Origin: Paenibacillus_S vulneris
Lineage (GTDB): Bacteria; Bacillota; Bacilli; Paenibacillales; NBRC-103111
Direction of reading: 5' to 3'
Length of the DNA: 64,000 nucleotides
Assembly: GCF_039543185.1 (NCBI RefSeq)
Contig: NZ_BAABJG010000012.1
Span: 1 to 64,000 of the forward strand
Of the stretch, positions 44,360 to 52,981 are shown piece by piece. The notes under the pieces are model-generated. The model was given only the letters and a program-made list of their open reading frames with translations. It did no database searches and was not told the origin of the DNA. Made by a program: the position numbers and the translations under genes. Positions within the stretch are counted from its first letter, which is position 1. Each line of letters opens with the position of its first letter.

Positions 44360-47300
44360 ATGAAAGCAGTAGTCAGAGAGCATATACAACAGCTGGATGT
44401 ATCGCTTGGCGGAGGGATTATCAGCGATAAAATCCGCGTAGATACGATAGACAATCCGATGCTGATCATCGGTCTTGGCGGCACGGGAATCGATGCACTG
44501 CTCCGTTTGAAATACCAGATCAACCGCCGCTTCAAGCTGCCGGAGGACCCTTTTACGAAGAAGAAGAAGGAGAAGCCGAACAACGTCGAGTTTCTTGCGC
44601 TGGAGACGAACGAGCATGACCGCAACAAGAAATATAAGGGAATCGGGCTTGATCCGCTGACGGAATTCGTGCTGCTCTCCAACGCCGAAATCGGCAGCGT
44701 CCTGCAAAACCGCAGCGTACTGGAGGACTACATAAAGGAATGGCTGTCCCCCGAGCTGACCATTACTGACGGGATCAACGGAGCGTCGGGTGTCAGACAA
44801 GCCGGCCGTCTCCTGTTGTTTACCAAAATCGTTCAAGTCGTTCAAACGATCGAACGGAAGATCAAGACGCTGTCGGTCGGCACGAACAAGAAGCTGATGG
44901 TGTTCCTGCTGACTGGCTTATCGGGAGGCACGGGCAGCGGATGCTTCCTGGACATCGCCTATATCGTACGCGGTATTATTGAGCGGGATTTCGGCTCTGC
45001 CGGAGTCGATAAGGTGAACCTGCTCGGCTATCTGTTCACACCGGACGTGAATCTGGCGAACAAGAGCTTGACTGAGCATTCCCGCGAATATATCAAGAAG
45101 AACGGCTATGCGGCTCTGAAAGAGCTCGATTACTGGATGAACGTGGATGAGCGCAATGAGCGCTTCAAGCAGCAGTACGCCAGCATTTTGAACGTCAATT
45201 CGCCTATGCCTCCGTTCAATCTGGCGCATTTGATCTCCGCGACCAATCTCGAGGGCAAGCTGCTGGAAAATGCGTACGATTACTGTATGAATGTGACGGC
45301 GGAAAATATTACGAACTTTATGGCGAGCGAGGACAAAAGCTCCGGCGAAGAATTCGCGATCCACGATTATATCAGCAACATTCGCACGAACATCAACCAG
45401 ATGCCGAAGGCTTATGCCGCAAACTATCAGTACAACATTTTGGGCGCATCCTCTGCGGTGCTGCCGATTGAAGAAATGACGACTTACTTGGCTTACAAAG
45501 TATTTCAGCGCATGGAGAAAATGTTCGAAGCGGGCCCATCCCAGGAAGACGTGGAGAAGCTGGCTCACAAGCTGGGCATCGACCCGGATTCGATTCATCG
45601 GGAATTCGGCCAAAGGGTGCCGGAGCCGATTCCTGGCTACCAGAACAGCGAGCGCCTCAGCTACCATAATGTGATCAAGCAGCAGACGGTCAACCTCGAT
45701 ACCGAGCTGGAGCAAAATTTCCTGTCCCGGGCGCGTGAGGAATACATCAAATGCCGTAAGCAGCTGCCGGGCGAGAAGAAGGAGCTGTTCACCGAGCAGG
45801 TGACCAAAATCTTCAGAAATCCGGAGCAGGGACCGTTTTACGTGTCGCGTATCATTTTGCAGGATAAAGGCTTCTGTCTGCTCAAGCTGATCTCCTCCTA
45901 TATCGAATCGTTGAAGGAGAGCATCTATCGCATTCCGCGCGATATCGAATCCGCTGAAGAGAGCTCGGAGCAGAAGATGACCGAAGCGCGCAGCGCCTTC
46001 ATTTCCAAGGACAAGAAGAAGGATGCGTATATCGAGGCTAAAATTCAGGAGTATTTGCTGCACGCCGACCGCGAGCGCATGGAACAAATGGTGGAATTTT
46101 ACGAGGATCTGTACCATTTGATTAATCAGGAAAATTCCCGCATTTATCAGGTGTTCACGGAGCTGTTAAACGAGCTCAATAAAATTTTCGAGAAAAACGG
46201 CGATATCCTGACGAACGGACAAGAGGAGGTAGACCATAAAGGAAACCGGACGTACTACTGGAACGTGGTCAGCGTGCCGGACATCGCCAAGCTAATCAAC
46301 CAGGTGACCGACGAGAAGAACGTAAATGACCTGATCCGCGACTTTACGAACGAGCTGCTGGTGAAGTCCAATCAATGGATCAAGGAGCAGGAAGTGGATG
46401 TCGTCAGCTCGATCTCGGAATTTTTGACGGACCATTTCGGGGATCTGATCACCAAGTCGATGGAAGAGTATTTGATCATCAAATACGGCAACGACGATTC
46501 CATCGAGAAGCTTGTGGAGCAGAAAATCTCAAGCCGCTTGTACGAGGAGGCGAAGCCGGTTTTCCATCTGAGCAACAGCTCGGGTCATTTCAACTTCCCT
46601 TCTTGGGGCTTCGTTTCGGTACCGGTTAAAGCGCCGAATATTTTCAAGGGCATCCGGAATTTCCAGGATCACGCCATTGCCAACTCTCGCTTCACGATCA
46701 AAGAGAGCGAAGTGAAGAACCGGATTTTCTGGCTGAACACCCAGAACGGGATTCCGCTGTTCCTGTATACGCCGCTTAAAGTGTATGAGACCAGCTACGA
46801 GAATACGATTCTGGAGCCGGAAGGCATCGGACGCCACCTTGTACAGACCGATAAGGTGAACTGGACTTACCTGCCGTCGCCAATCCCTGAGAAATCCTGG
46901 GGAGATACGTATGACAACAAGCGGGTAAAAAAATATAACACGGAAGTGCGCGAGCTGTTCGATGAGATGGTGGCTTACCGCTGCATCAGGGAAAAAGGTG
47001 AGGACAGCGGCACGATCAACCGGTACGAGTGCGTGTTCACGAAGCCATTTGATGTAGAGCGTCACCTGGAGTCATACCAGCTTCAGCTCAACTCGCAAAA
47101 GCCGAACTTGGGAGAGCTGCAGCGCTGCGTATCCGATTTGAAACGGATGCTGGAGCAGGGGCTTCCGGTTGAGAGCACCAAGGATATTTTCGGCAGCGTG
47201 AACGAGGAGCTGGCCAAGGACAATTTGATCCGTTCTCCGGAGCTGCTGAAGCGAGTGAAGGAAGAATGGCGCAAAATGAATTCGATCACCCTCAAAATCG

Positions 47301-47749
47301 AGGAGCTCGAAAAGCTGCTCGGCACTCATAAGGATGAGGAGAAATTGATGCAGCTGTTTATCGATGCGTCCTATACGCTTACCATTCGTAAAAAAGGCGC
47401 CTTGTACGTCTACGACCATGACGCAGAGGAAGATCCATGGGAGCCGTTCGTCAACCTGATGCAAAGCAACAAATTCGTAGAATACGAAATCTACTCCAAG
47501 ATTCGCGGCCTGGATGAGAAGAAACGGAGCCTGCTGCAGCGCAAAGCAGCCAAACGGAGCCAGCAGCTGACGGCTTCGGCAGATATCAGCGAGCTGCTCG
47601 CAACGCTTCAGCAAATGGCTGAAGCCTATGCGGAGGCCAAGTCGGCCCTGGACTATGACCGCGTGGAATGGGAAAACGGTGAAGACATGTACCAGTTCTA
47701 TAAGCTGGTATCCGGTAAAGTAAGCGATATGGTGAGAAGCCTGAAATAA
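44360..47749 (+). CDS. Large tubulin-superfamily protein (Tubulin_2 / FtsZ-like family)
   Basis: 1129 residues. The N-terminal 400 residues carry tubulin/FtsZ landmarks: PMLIIGLGGTGIDALLRLKY (GxGGTG at 38-43, nucleotide loop) and the tubulin signature LTGLSGGTGSGCFLD (SGGTGSG at 188-194) for GTP phosphate binding, followed by NLLGYLFTPDV. The remaining 700 residues are long, charged and helical, far larger than FtsZ (about 380). No membrane helix, so cytoplasmic. It is 24 bp downstream of the VWA gene. A GTP-dependent polymer or switch is the expected activity; a catalytic T7-loop motif could not be assigned by eye. Confidence 0.85.
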   Translation: MKAVVREHIQQLDVSLGGGIISDKIRVDTIDNPMLIIGLGGTGIDALLRLKYQINRRFKLPEDPFTKKKKEKPNNVEFLALETNEHDRNKKYKGIGLDPLTEFVLLSNAEIGSVLQNRSVLEDYIKEWLSPELTITDGINGASGVRQAGRLLLFTKIVQVVQTIERKIKTLSVGTNKKLMVFLLTGLSGGTGSGCFLDIAYIVRGIIERDFGSAGVDKVNLLGYLFTPDVNLANKSLTEHSREYIKKNGYAALKELDYWMNVDERNERFKQQYASILNVNSPMPPFNLAHLISATNLEGKLLENAYDYCMNVTAENITNFMASEDKSSGEEFAIHDYISNIRTNINQMPKAYAANYQYNILGASSAVLPIEEMTTYLAYKVFQRMEKMFEAGPSQEDVEKLAHKLGIDPDSIHREFGQRVPEPIPGYQNSERLSYHNVIKQQTVNLDTELEQNFLSRAREEYIKCRKQLPGEKKELFTEQVTKIFRNPEQGPFYVSRIILQDKGFCLLKLISSYIESLKESIYRIPRDIESAEESSEQKMTEARSAFISKDKKKDAYIEAKIQEYLLHADRERMEQMVEFYEDLYHLINQENSRIYQVFTELLNELNKIFEKNGDILTNGQEEVDHKGNRTYYWNVVSVPDIAKLINQVTDEKNVNDLIRDFTNELLVKSNQWIKEQEVDVVSSISEFLTDHFGDLITKSMEEYLIIKYGNDDSIEKLVEQKISSRLYEEAKPVFHLSNSSGHFNFPSWGFVSVPVKAPNIFKGIRNFQDHAIANSRFTIKESEVKNRIFWLNTQNGIPLFLYTPLKVYETSYENTILEPEGIGRHLVQTDKVNWTYLPSPIPEKSWGDTYDNKRVKKYNTEVRELFDEMVAYRCIREKGEDSGTINRYECVFTKPFDVERHLESYQLQLNSQKPNLGELQRCVSDLKRMLEQGLPVESTKDIFGSVNEELAKDNLIRSPELLKRVKEEWRKMNSITLKIEELEKLLGTHKDEEKLMQLFIDASYTLTIRKKGALYVYDHDAEEDPWEPFVNLMQSNKFVEYEIYSKIRGLDEKKRSLLQRKAAKRSQQLTASADISELLATLQQMAEAYAEAKSALDYDRVEWENGEDMYQFYKLVSGKVSDMVRSLK

Positions 47750-47800
47750 TGAGCTTTCGCCCGCTTTGTACAGAGCTGTGAAAGGAGGGAGCAGAGGACT

Positions 47801-50179
47801 ATGCGCGACGCATTGCTAGCATTTGCAAATGAATATGACGCGGAGATGGACAGCCTGGGGAGCAACGACGATGAGCTGCGCAGCATCAACCATCCTCTCG
47901 TCTTCCTGTTTCTTGGCGACAAGACGGAGGAGGCGCTTCAGCAGATCCGCAAGCTGAACGGGAACCAGTGGAACAACAGTGACGGGGTTGTCTATCTGCA
48001 TGTAGGGACGAAGCCGGTGGAGACGGATGATAATCTGTACTCCTGGATACTGCCTGCCCTGTCAGAAGACAAGAAGACGGTGCGCACGAATACGCACAGG
48101 CAGTTTTATCTGGAGGAAGCCAAGCTGCTGGAGCTGAATGTGCTGCTTCGCCGAATGAACAGCCGGATTGCCCAATTCGGCCGGATGTATTCCAGCCTGC
48201 AGCGTTTGAATATTGCTGTCATTACTCAGCTGGATGACCCTTGCAACGTGCTGCTGCCGGAGCTGACCGTGCTGGCGAGGACGATATTCGGGGAACAGTT
48301 CCGCTCCGTAATGACGGACCTTTATGGGTTATTGGAGGAGAAGCAGGTAGGGGAGACCTATGCTTTCTCCTCTTCGCTTGGGGTCAGCTTTTTACGGGAA
48401 GTGGACAGATACCAGGACAGAGCTTACAGCTTCCAGGGGATGCTCCAGGTGACGGGGGAAGGCATCCGCATGCCGGTTCAGCACGGTCCCGCCCCGCTGT
48501 TTGATATGGTATACCTGCTGAGCACGAAGGACGAGAGGGGCCTGTTCGCGGACAGCGGAATGCGGGGGAGCTGCGAGATCGTTTGCAGTCTCAATCTGCT
48601 GAAGAACCGGATGGCGCCGGAGCAGACGGACCCGCAGCATGGTATTTATAACCATCAGCAGTTCAGGCAAAATATGATGCCGCCGGATGGAGATAACCGG
48701 TTTTACGTTTCGGCGGGTCTATCCAAGGTGAAGCGGCCGAATCAGCCGATTGCTTTGACCGTTCTGTACCATTGGTACCGGGTTGTTTTGGAGCGGCAGC
48801 GGGAGCAGGGCCAGGTCGATCGCAAAGAACTGATTGAACTGTTGGAGCTGGACGATCAGCAGTCAGACCAGACGATCCGCACTCTGATGGAAGAACCGGC
48901 CAAGGCGGTAGAGGGGATGTACGGGCTGCTCTATCATTCCATTTCCCCGGGACAATGGAGATCGATGACCTACCGGGAAGCGGAGACCGCCTTGTTCGGC
49001 AGCAATGCCCGGGTCTTTTTTGACACGAATGTAGCCCGGCGGGTCGAAGCGGCGCTTCTTCAACGGGACTATGGGCGTCAATTGGAGCGGCGGTTTCAGG
49101 AGCGCGTTATCGAGAACCCGCGGTACGGGGTCCTTGGCGGCTATGCGTGGACTTCGGAGGCTGCGGAAGAGAACACGGTCATGCCCGAGCTCAGGAGGCA
49201 GCTGAAGGAAACGGACGCGCTGCTGGAGCAGTGCGCAATAGACCTGGAGCTCCGGTATGAGGAGCAGGTAGATCCGCATTCGGGCGAGCGGGTATCGCTG
49301 TGGAGCCGTCTCACCAATCAGGTTCCGTTGAAGCAGGTTGTGAAAACCGTGCTGGACGATATTTATGGAATGAAGCTGGATATGCTCTATTACCAGGCGA
49401 AACGAAAATTGTTGGAGCAATACATCCAGAAGCTGGAAGAGCTCCACGTTCGGATGAAGCAGTATGTTGAGCAGCTTCAACAGATAGAGAAGCAGCTTCG
49501 TGATGCAAGCCGCAGCAGTATTTCCTTTACGAGCGACTATTTGGGGCGCAATATTAACGAGTATTACGAGTATGTCGTGAACCAGGTTACCAAGGAGCTG
49601 GAGGAGCGCCGCGGACCTCATTTTTATTGGGAGGAACGTTGTCTCGGGAATGTTTCGAAGCTGCTGATGCAAGGAGAGGGGCAGCTGCTTCGGAAGCTGA
49701 TGGAATCGGTGAGGCACCATGTATTCGTTCATCCGCTGTTCCATCAATCGTTTGAAGATGAGCTGCTGCAAAGAGCCAACGTGGTGACCAGCTACGATAA
49801 CCGTGCCGTATTGTCCAAGGAAGAGCTGTTCCGTGATCTGTATGCGACCTTGGAGAGCGAGGCGGCTGTGCGGGCGGACGTCTATCGCTCCACGCATCGT
49901 CATCGGTATGAAGAAAAATATTTGTTCGGCGACTTTCAGAGCGAATTTATTCAATACGCGTTTGCCGTCGATCGCGGCAGCCGCACTTACAAGCTTGGCT
50001 GCATTCATGAGAAGAAAGCGAGCGGCATCGAGAAGCTGAATATGATGGGCGGCTTCCGGCTGGACGACTTCATGTACTACAGGAACGGCAAGCTCTATTA
50101 CGATACCTATGTGGAGAACGGCTTCCAATTTCATAGAATGGAAGAAGCGGATGGAAAGCCGGAAGCATCGAGCTTATAG
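47801..50179 (+). CDS. Probable degenerate tubulin-like paralogue of the operon
   Basis: 792 residues, no recognised family by motif. Its N-terminus aligns by eye with the preceding tubulin-like protein: INHPLVFLFLGDKTEEALQQ against DNPMLIIGLGGTGIDALLRL, and later LNIAVITQLDDPCNVLLPEL where the partner has the GGTGSG loop, then SSSLGVSFLREVDRYQDR against NGYAALKELDYWMN. Both glycine-rich loops are lost, so GTP binding is unlikely. A coiled-coil-rich segment lies at about 530-590. Predicted cytoplasmic. A non-catalytic subunit paired with the active tubulin-like protein is my inference. Confidence 0.6.
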   Translation: MRDALLAFANEYDAEMDSLGSNDDELRSINHPLVFLFLGDKTEEALQQIRKLNGNQWNNSDGVVYLHVGTKPVETDDNLYSWILPALSEDKKTVRTNTHRQFYLEEAKLLELNVLLRRMNSRIAQFGRMYSSLQRLNIAVITQLDDPCNVLLPELTVLARTIFGEQFRSVMTDLYGLLEEKQVGETYAFSSSLGVSFLREVDRYQDRAYSFQGMLQVTGEGIRMPVQHGPAPLFDMVYLLSTKDERGLFADSGMRGSCEIVCSLNLLKNRMAPEQTDPQHGIYNHQQFRQNMMPPDGDNRFYVSAGLSKVKRPNQPIALTVLYHWYRVVLERQREQGQVDRKELIELLELDDQQSDQTIRTLMEEPAKAVEGMYGLLYHSISPGQWRSMTYREAETALFGSNARVFFDTNVARRVEAALLQRDYGRQLERRFQERVIENPRYGVLGGYAWTSEAAEENTVMPELRRQLKETDALLEQCAIDLELRYEEQVDPHSGERVSLWSRLTNQVPLKQVVKTVLDDIYGMKLDMLYYQAKRKLLEQYIQKLEELHVRMKQYVEQLQQIEKQLRDASRSSISFTSDYLGRNINEYYEYVVNQVTKELEERRGPHFYWEERCLGNVSKLLMQGEGQLLRKLMESVRHHVFVHPLFHQSFEDELLQRANVVTSYDNRAVLSKEELFRDLYATLESEAAVRADVYRSTHRHRYEEKYLFGDFQSEFIQYAFAVDRGSRTYKLGCIHEKKASGIEKLNMMGGFRLDDFMYYRNGKLYYDTYVENGFQFHRMEEADGKPEASSL

Positions 50180-50248
50180 GTGGGATTCCTGACAAACACA
50201 CAACAATGGATTCCGATAGACTTTAAGCCGTAGAAAGAGGGGGACAAG

Positions 50249-51538
50249 GTGAAACAGCGAAAATGGAACGCGCTGATGACATTGATGAGTCTCATTGGCG
50301 GGCTGCTGGGCTTTTTCATCGGGGAAATCATATTAAATCAATGGGAAGGCCGGATGCATGAGACGCTGCTGATAGGCCTGTACTTCGGACAGTTCGCCCT
50401 TATTGTCGGGCTGTTCTGTTTGATCGCTGAGATCATTTCGCCCCGTTTGAACGGGAATAACTGGCGCCTGCGCTATGCCGGGGACGGATGGAAGCTGCTT
50501 GTTCCGGGCACTCTGGTTATGCTGTTTGCCGCGGGGGCGTTGTTCCAGTTCCTTTACGGTTTTTCGATAGAGAAGAAGGATACGCCCAAGGACTATGTTC
50601 TGCTACTGGATATGTCCGAAAGCATGAAGGAAACGGACCCGAACAAGCAGAGCATTCAGGCCGCACAGTCGTTTATCCAACGGATGGACCGCAGCGAACG
50701 GGCTGCGCTGTTTACCTTCAATGAGGGGGCCAAGCTAAATTTTCCGCTGACCAAAGTAACGGATGCGGGAGTCAAGAATCAGCTGTCCTCCAAGCTGGCG
50801 GCGGTTGATGAGCCTTCCGGGCAGACGGATATCGGGAATGCGTTGAATACCGTCATGGATTATTTGCATAAAGAAGGCGATCCAAAGCGCAGAGTCGCGG
50901 TGATTCTGATCTCGGACGGATACAATCAAGTGAATTATTCCAAGGTATTGGCGCCTTACATAGAGGAGCGTATTCAGGTTCATACGGTCGGCATTCTTCC
51001 TAATGATGACAGAGGCAATGAGGTGCTTAGAAGGATTTCCAACGATACGGGAGGAACCTTCCAAAATGTGCAGCGGGCGGATCGTGTATCATTGGCTTTC
51101 AATCAAATCTATGATTCGGTTCAGCACCGGCACCTGCTTAACGAACGCGTCGGCGCATCATCGGCCGATACGTATTACGCCATACTGCGCGTAGTTTTGA
51201 TCACGCTGCTGGGCACATTGCTGGGGCTTTCGCTAGGCATTGTCTTCGATAATCGCTATTTGGCCAAAAGCTTCATGATTGGAGGCACGGTGGCTGGACT
51301 GCTTGCAGGCTTGATCCTGGAAAATGGTCTGCCTGGAGCCGATTATCCTTCGATCTACCGGGCTCTGGCGGATGCAGTGCTTGCGCTGGTTCTTTCGCTG
51401 TCCACGATGATCGTAGCCGTCCGTCAAGACGAGGACCGAAGCAGCGGATTGCGCGGCGGACGCAGAGGACTAGCCGTGAAGGAACAGAGCCGTTTCGGCG
51501 ACCGAAACGAGAGCAGAGTCGGCAAGCGATTTAGATAG
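50249..51538 (+). CDS. Polytopic membrane VWA-domain protein
   Basis: 429 residues. Three helices at about 8-30, 38-62 and 80-104, then a VWA domain (about 115-295) with an intact metal site (DMSES at 121-125, GQTDIGNAL, LISDGYNQ), then three more helices (about 310-394) and a basic Arg/Gly-rich C-terminal tail. By the positive-inside rule both ends are cytoplasmic and the VWA domain is external. GTG start with GAGGGGG upstream. Second VWA protein of the operon; the two could face each other or a shared ligand outside the membrane. Confidence 0.83.
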   Translation: MKQRKWNALMTLMSLIGGLLGFFIGEIILNQWEGRMHETLLIGLYFGQFALIVGLFCLIAEIISPRLNGNNWRLRYAGDGWKLLVPGTLVMLFAAGALFQFLYGFSIEKKDTPKDYVLLLDMSESMKETDPNKQSIQAAQSFIQRMDRSERAALFTFNEGAKLNFPLTKVTDAGVKNQLSSKLAAVDEPSGQTDIGNALNTVMDYLHKEGDPKRRVAVILISDGYNQVNYSKVLAPYIEERIQVHTVGILPNDDRGNEVLRRISNDTGGTFQNVQRADRVSLAFNQIYDSVQHRHLLNERVGASSADTYYAILRVVLITLLGTLLGLSLGIVFDNRYLAKSFMIGGTVAGLLAGLILENGLPGADYPSIYRALADAVLALVLSLSTMIVAVRQDEDRSSGLRGGRRGLAVKEQSRFGDRNESRVGKRFR

Positions 51539-51593
51539 GTGAAACGAATGAAGTTGAGGCTCTTAAAGATTCAGATGATGGATGATGGACAGA

Positions 51594-51712
51594 GGTGGGG
51601 TATCCCCTGGAGGAGCGATAGCGTCCGCCTTTGTTGTCAAGGAAATCACCGCTATAAAGGATATAAATAAAATTTCCTGACAACAACAGCGGCCGGAGGG
51701 GGATACCCCGCC
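51594..51712. repeat. Large palindromic repeat, copy 4
   Basis: 119 bp, ends GGTGGGGTATCCCC and GGGGATACCCCGCC; inner arms TTTGTTGTCAAGGAAAT and ATTTCCTGACAACAA around a short AT-rich loop. It lies within the tubulin operon, between the second VWA gene and the next gene. Confidence 0.85.
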
Positions 51713-51760
51713 GGAGTATCATGCACATCTGAATCTTTACGGATTTTTCCAATGGGCTGA

Positions 51761-51882
51761 GCTTACGAAGCAAGTTTTCTCCGAAAACTCTTAGCGAATG
51801 CTTACGAAGCAAGTTTAATCTTCCAGATTAAACTCAAAGTGAATGCTTACGAAGCAAGTTTTCTCCGAAAACTCTTAGGAGG
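51761..51882. repeat. Array of three small double-hairpin units
   Basis: Units start at 51761, 51800 and 51845. Each has a small GCTT-ACG-AAGC hairpin, then a second hairpin, AGTTTTC-TCC-GAAAACT in units 1 and 3 but AGTTTAATCT-TCC-AGATTAAACT in unit 2. Units 1 and 2 end in (T/A)AGCGAAT-like linkers; unit 3 ends in CTTAGGAGG, the ribosome site of the next gene. Confidence 0.85.
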
Positions 51883-51891
51883 ATGATACAT

Positions 51892-52527
51892 TTGCAATGG
51901 GACGAACCCGGCGATCCTTACCGAATTACGAAGGCCGCGTGCCAGCTGCAGGATGGAGATTGCCTGTTAACCTGGCAGTGGCCTAAGGATGTCGATTACG
52001 TATATATTTACAGCTTTCCCGACGGGGCCGAGGAAGCGCCGGAGGTTCTTACGCCGAAGCAGCTGAAGCTGTTCACCCGTGAGGAGTATAAGGCGAAAGC
52101 CGGGTACCGGGAACGGGTCGATTATATCGGTCTTCGGGGATACCGTATCTTTCCGTGCCTCCGGAGCGACGGCAGCCTAACGCTGCTCAGGCAAACGGAC
52201 GATGCCAATGTCGCACGCATGAACGGGGGAAGAGCCAAAATTCGCTGCTCGGTCAAATACGGCAGCAAACTATTTAGCAAGTATAAAAGCGCGCGGATCG
52301 AGCTGTTTTGTGAAATTGCCGTTCCTCAGGAAGCGCTCTGCTATGTGAAAAAAGAAGGGGCCGTTCCGGCTCACAAAGATGACGGCATCGCATATCCTTT
52401 CATGGATGACTTTCCTGTGGGGCGCACGGCTCTGCCTCAGGTTGAAATCGGCAAGAACGATTATATCAAAGTCTTTTTCACAGATAGCAAGCGATACAGC
52501 GAGCAATATGCTTTGATGTACGAGTAA
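51892..52527 (+). CDS. Unknown beta-rich protein of the tubulin-like operon
   Basis: 211 residues from TTG 51892, not recognised. No signal or membrane helix. Two probable beta-sandwich parts: 1-100 with CLLTWQWPKDVDYVYIYSFP, fibronectin-III-like, and 105-211 with AKIRCSVKYGSKLFSKYKSA. TTG is chosen over ATG 51883 because AGGAGG (51877-51882) abuts that ATG but is nine bases from the TTG. The gene is flanked on both sides by palindromic repeats and hairpin arrays. Likely a cytoplasmic partner of the tubulin or GTPase proteins. Confidence 0.68.
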   Translation: MQWDEPGDPYRITKAACQLQDGDCLLTWQWPKDVDYVYIYSFPDGAEEAPEVLTPKQLKLFTREEYKAKAGYRERVDYIGLRGYRIFPCLRSDGSLTLLRQTDDANVARMNGGRAKIRCSVKYGSKLFSKYKSARIELFCEIAVPQEALCYVKKEGAVPAHKDDGIAYPFMDDFPVGRTALPQVEIGKNDYIKVFFTDSKRYSEQYALMYE

Positions 52528-52660
52528 AAGGCTCTTGTATTTTGGTAACTTTGGATGAGAGATCGCGAGAAGCAATAGACTCTAAAAGCTTTAAATTCGA
52601 GCTTACGTCGTAGGCTCGAAACATCGAGAAACCTTTTACCAGAAAACTGTTGCAGGTATA

Positions 52661-52777
52661 GGTGGGGTGTCCCCTGGAGGAGCGGTAGCGTCCGCCGTTG
52701 TTGTCAGGAAATCCCCGCTGTAAAACATAAAATAAAATTTCCTGACAACAACAGCAGCCGGAGGGGGATACCCCACC
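52661..52777. repeat. Large palindromic repeat, copy 5
   Basis: 117 bp, ends GGTGGGGTGTCCCC and GGGGATACCCCACC; inner arms GTTGTTGTCAGGAAAT and ATTTCCTGACAACAAC. About 85-90% like copy 4 by eye, with the loop diverged. Confidence 0.85.
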
Positions 52778-52821
52778 GGGGACCGGAGCAAGTTTTCCAA
52801 ACCCGTAGGTTTCTTGATTTT

Positions 52822-52976
52822 TTTACTCAGCCAGTTTTCTTCGAAAACTCTAAGCGAATGCTTACGTAGCCAGTTTTCTTCGAAAACTCTAAGCAAATGC
52901 TTACGTAGCCAGTTTTCTCCGAAAACTCTAAGCGAATGCTTACGATGTAAGTTTTCTTCGAAAACTCTAAGGAGGG
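52822..52976. repeat. Array of four 39-bp double-hairpin units
   Basis: Units at about 52822 (partial), 52860, 52899 and 52938 with a period of exactly 39 bp. Each contains GCTTACG(T/A)(A/T)G- then AGTTTTC-TTC/TCC-GAAAACT and CTAAGCRAAT. The last unit ends CTCTAAGGAGGG, the ribosome site of the GTPase gene. Because 39 is a multiple of three, spurious frames run through the array. Confidence 0.88.
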
Positions 52977-52981
52977 ATAAC

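Noticed and set aside
44918..46117. 399-residue antisense ORF opposite the tubulin-like gene
   Set aside because: The plus frame carries clear GTP-binding motifs; the antisense frame is low in complexity and has no start signals.
48863..50134. 423-residue antisense ORF opposite the 792-residue protein
   Set aside because: A shadow frame in high-GC3 coding sequence; the operon context and ribosome site support the plus strand.
52822..52976. Possible CRISPR array
   Set aside because: The 39-bp units are contiguous without variable spacers, and no cas genes are present.
52814..52981. In-frame 56-residue N-terminal extension of the GTPase with a repeated SECLRSQFSSKTL pattern
   Set aside because: It is translated hairpin-repeat DNA; the 39-bp unit length keeps a frame open. 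The ribosome site and ATG at 52982 give the proper start.
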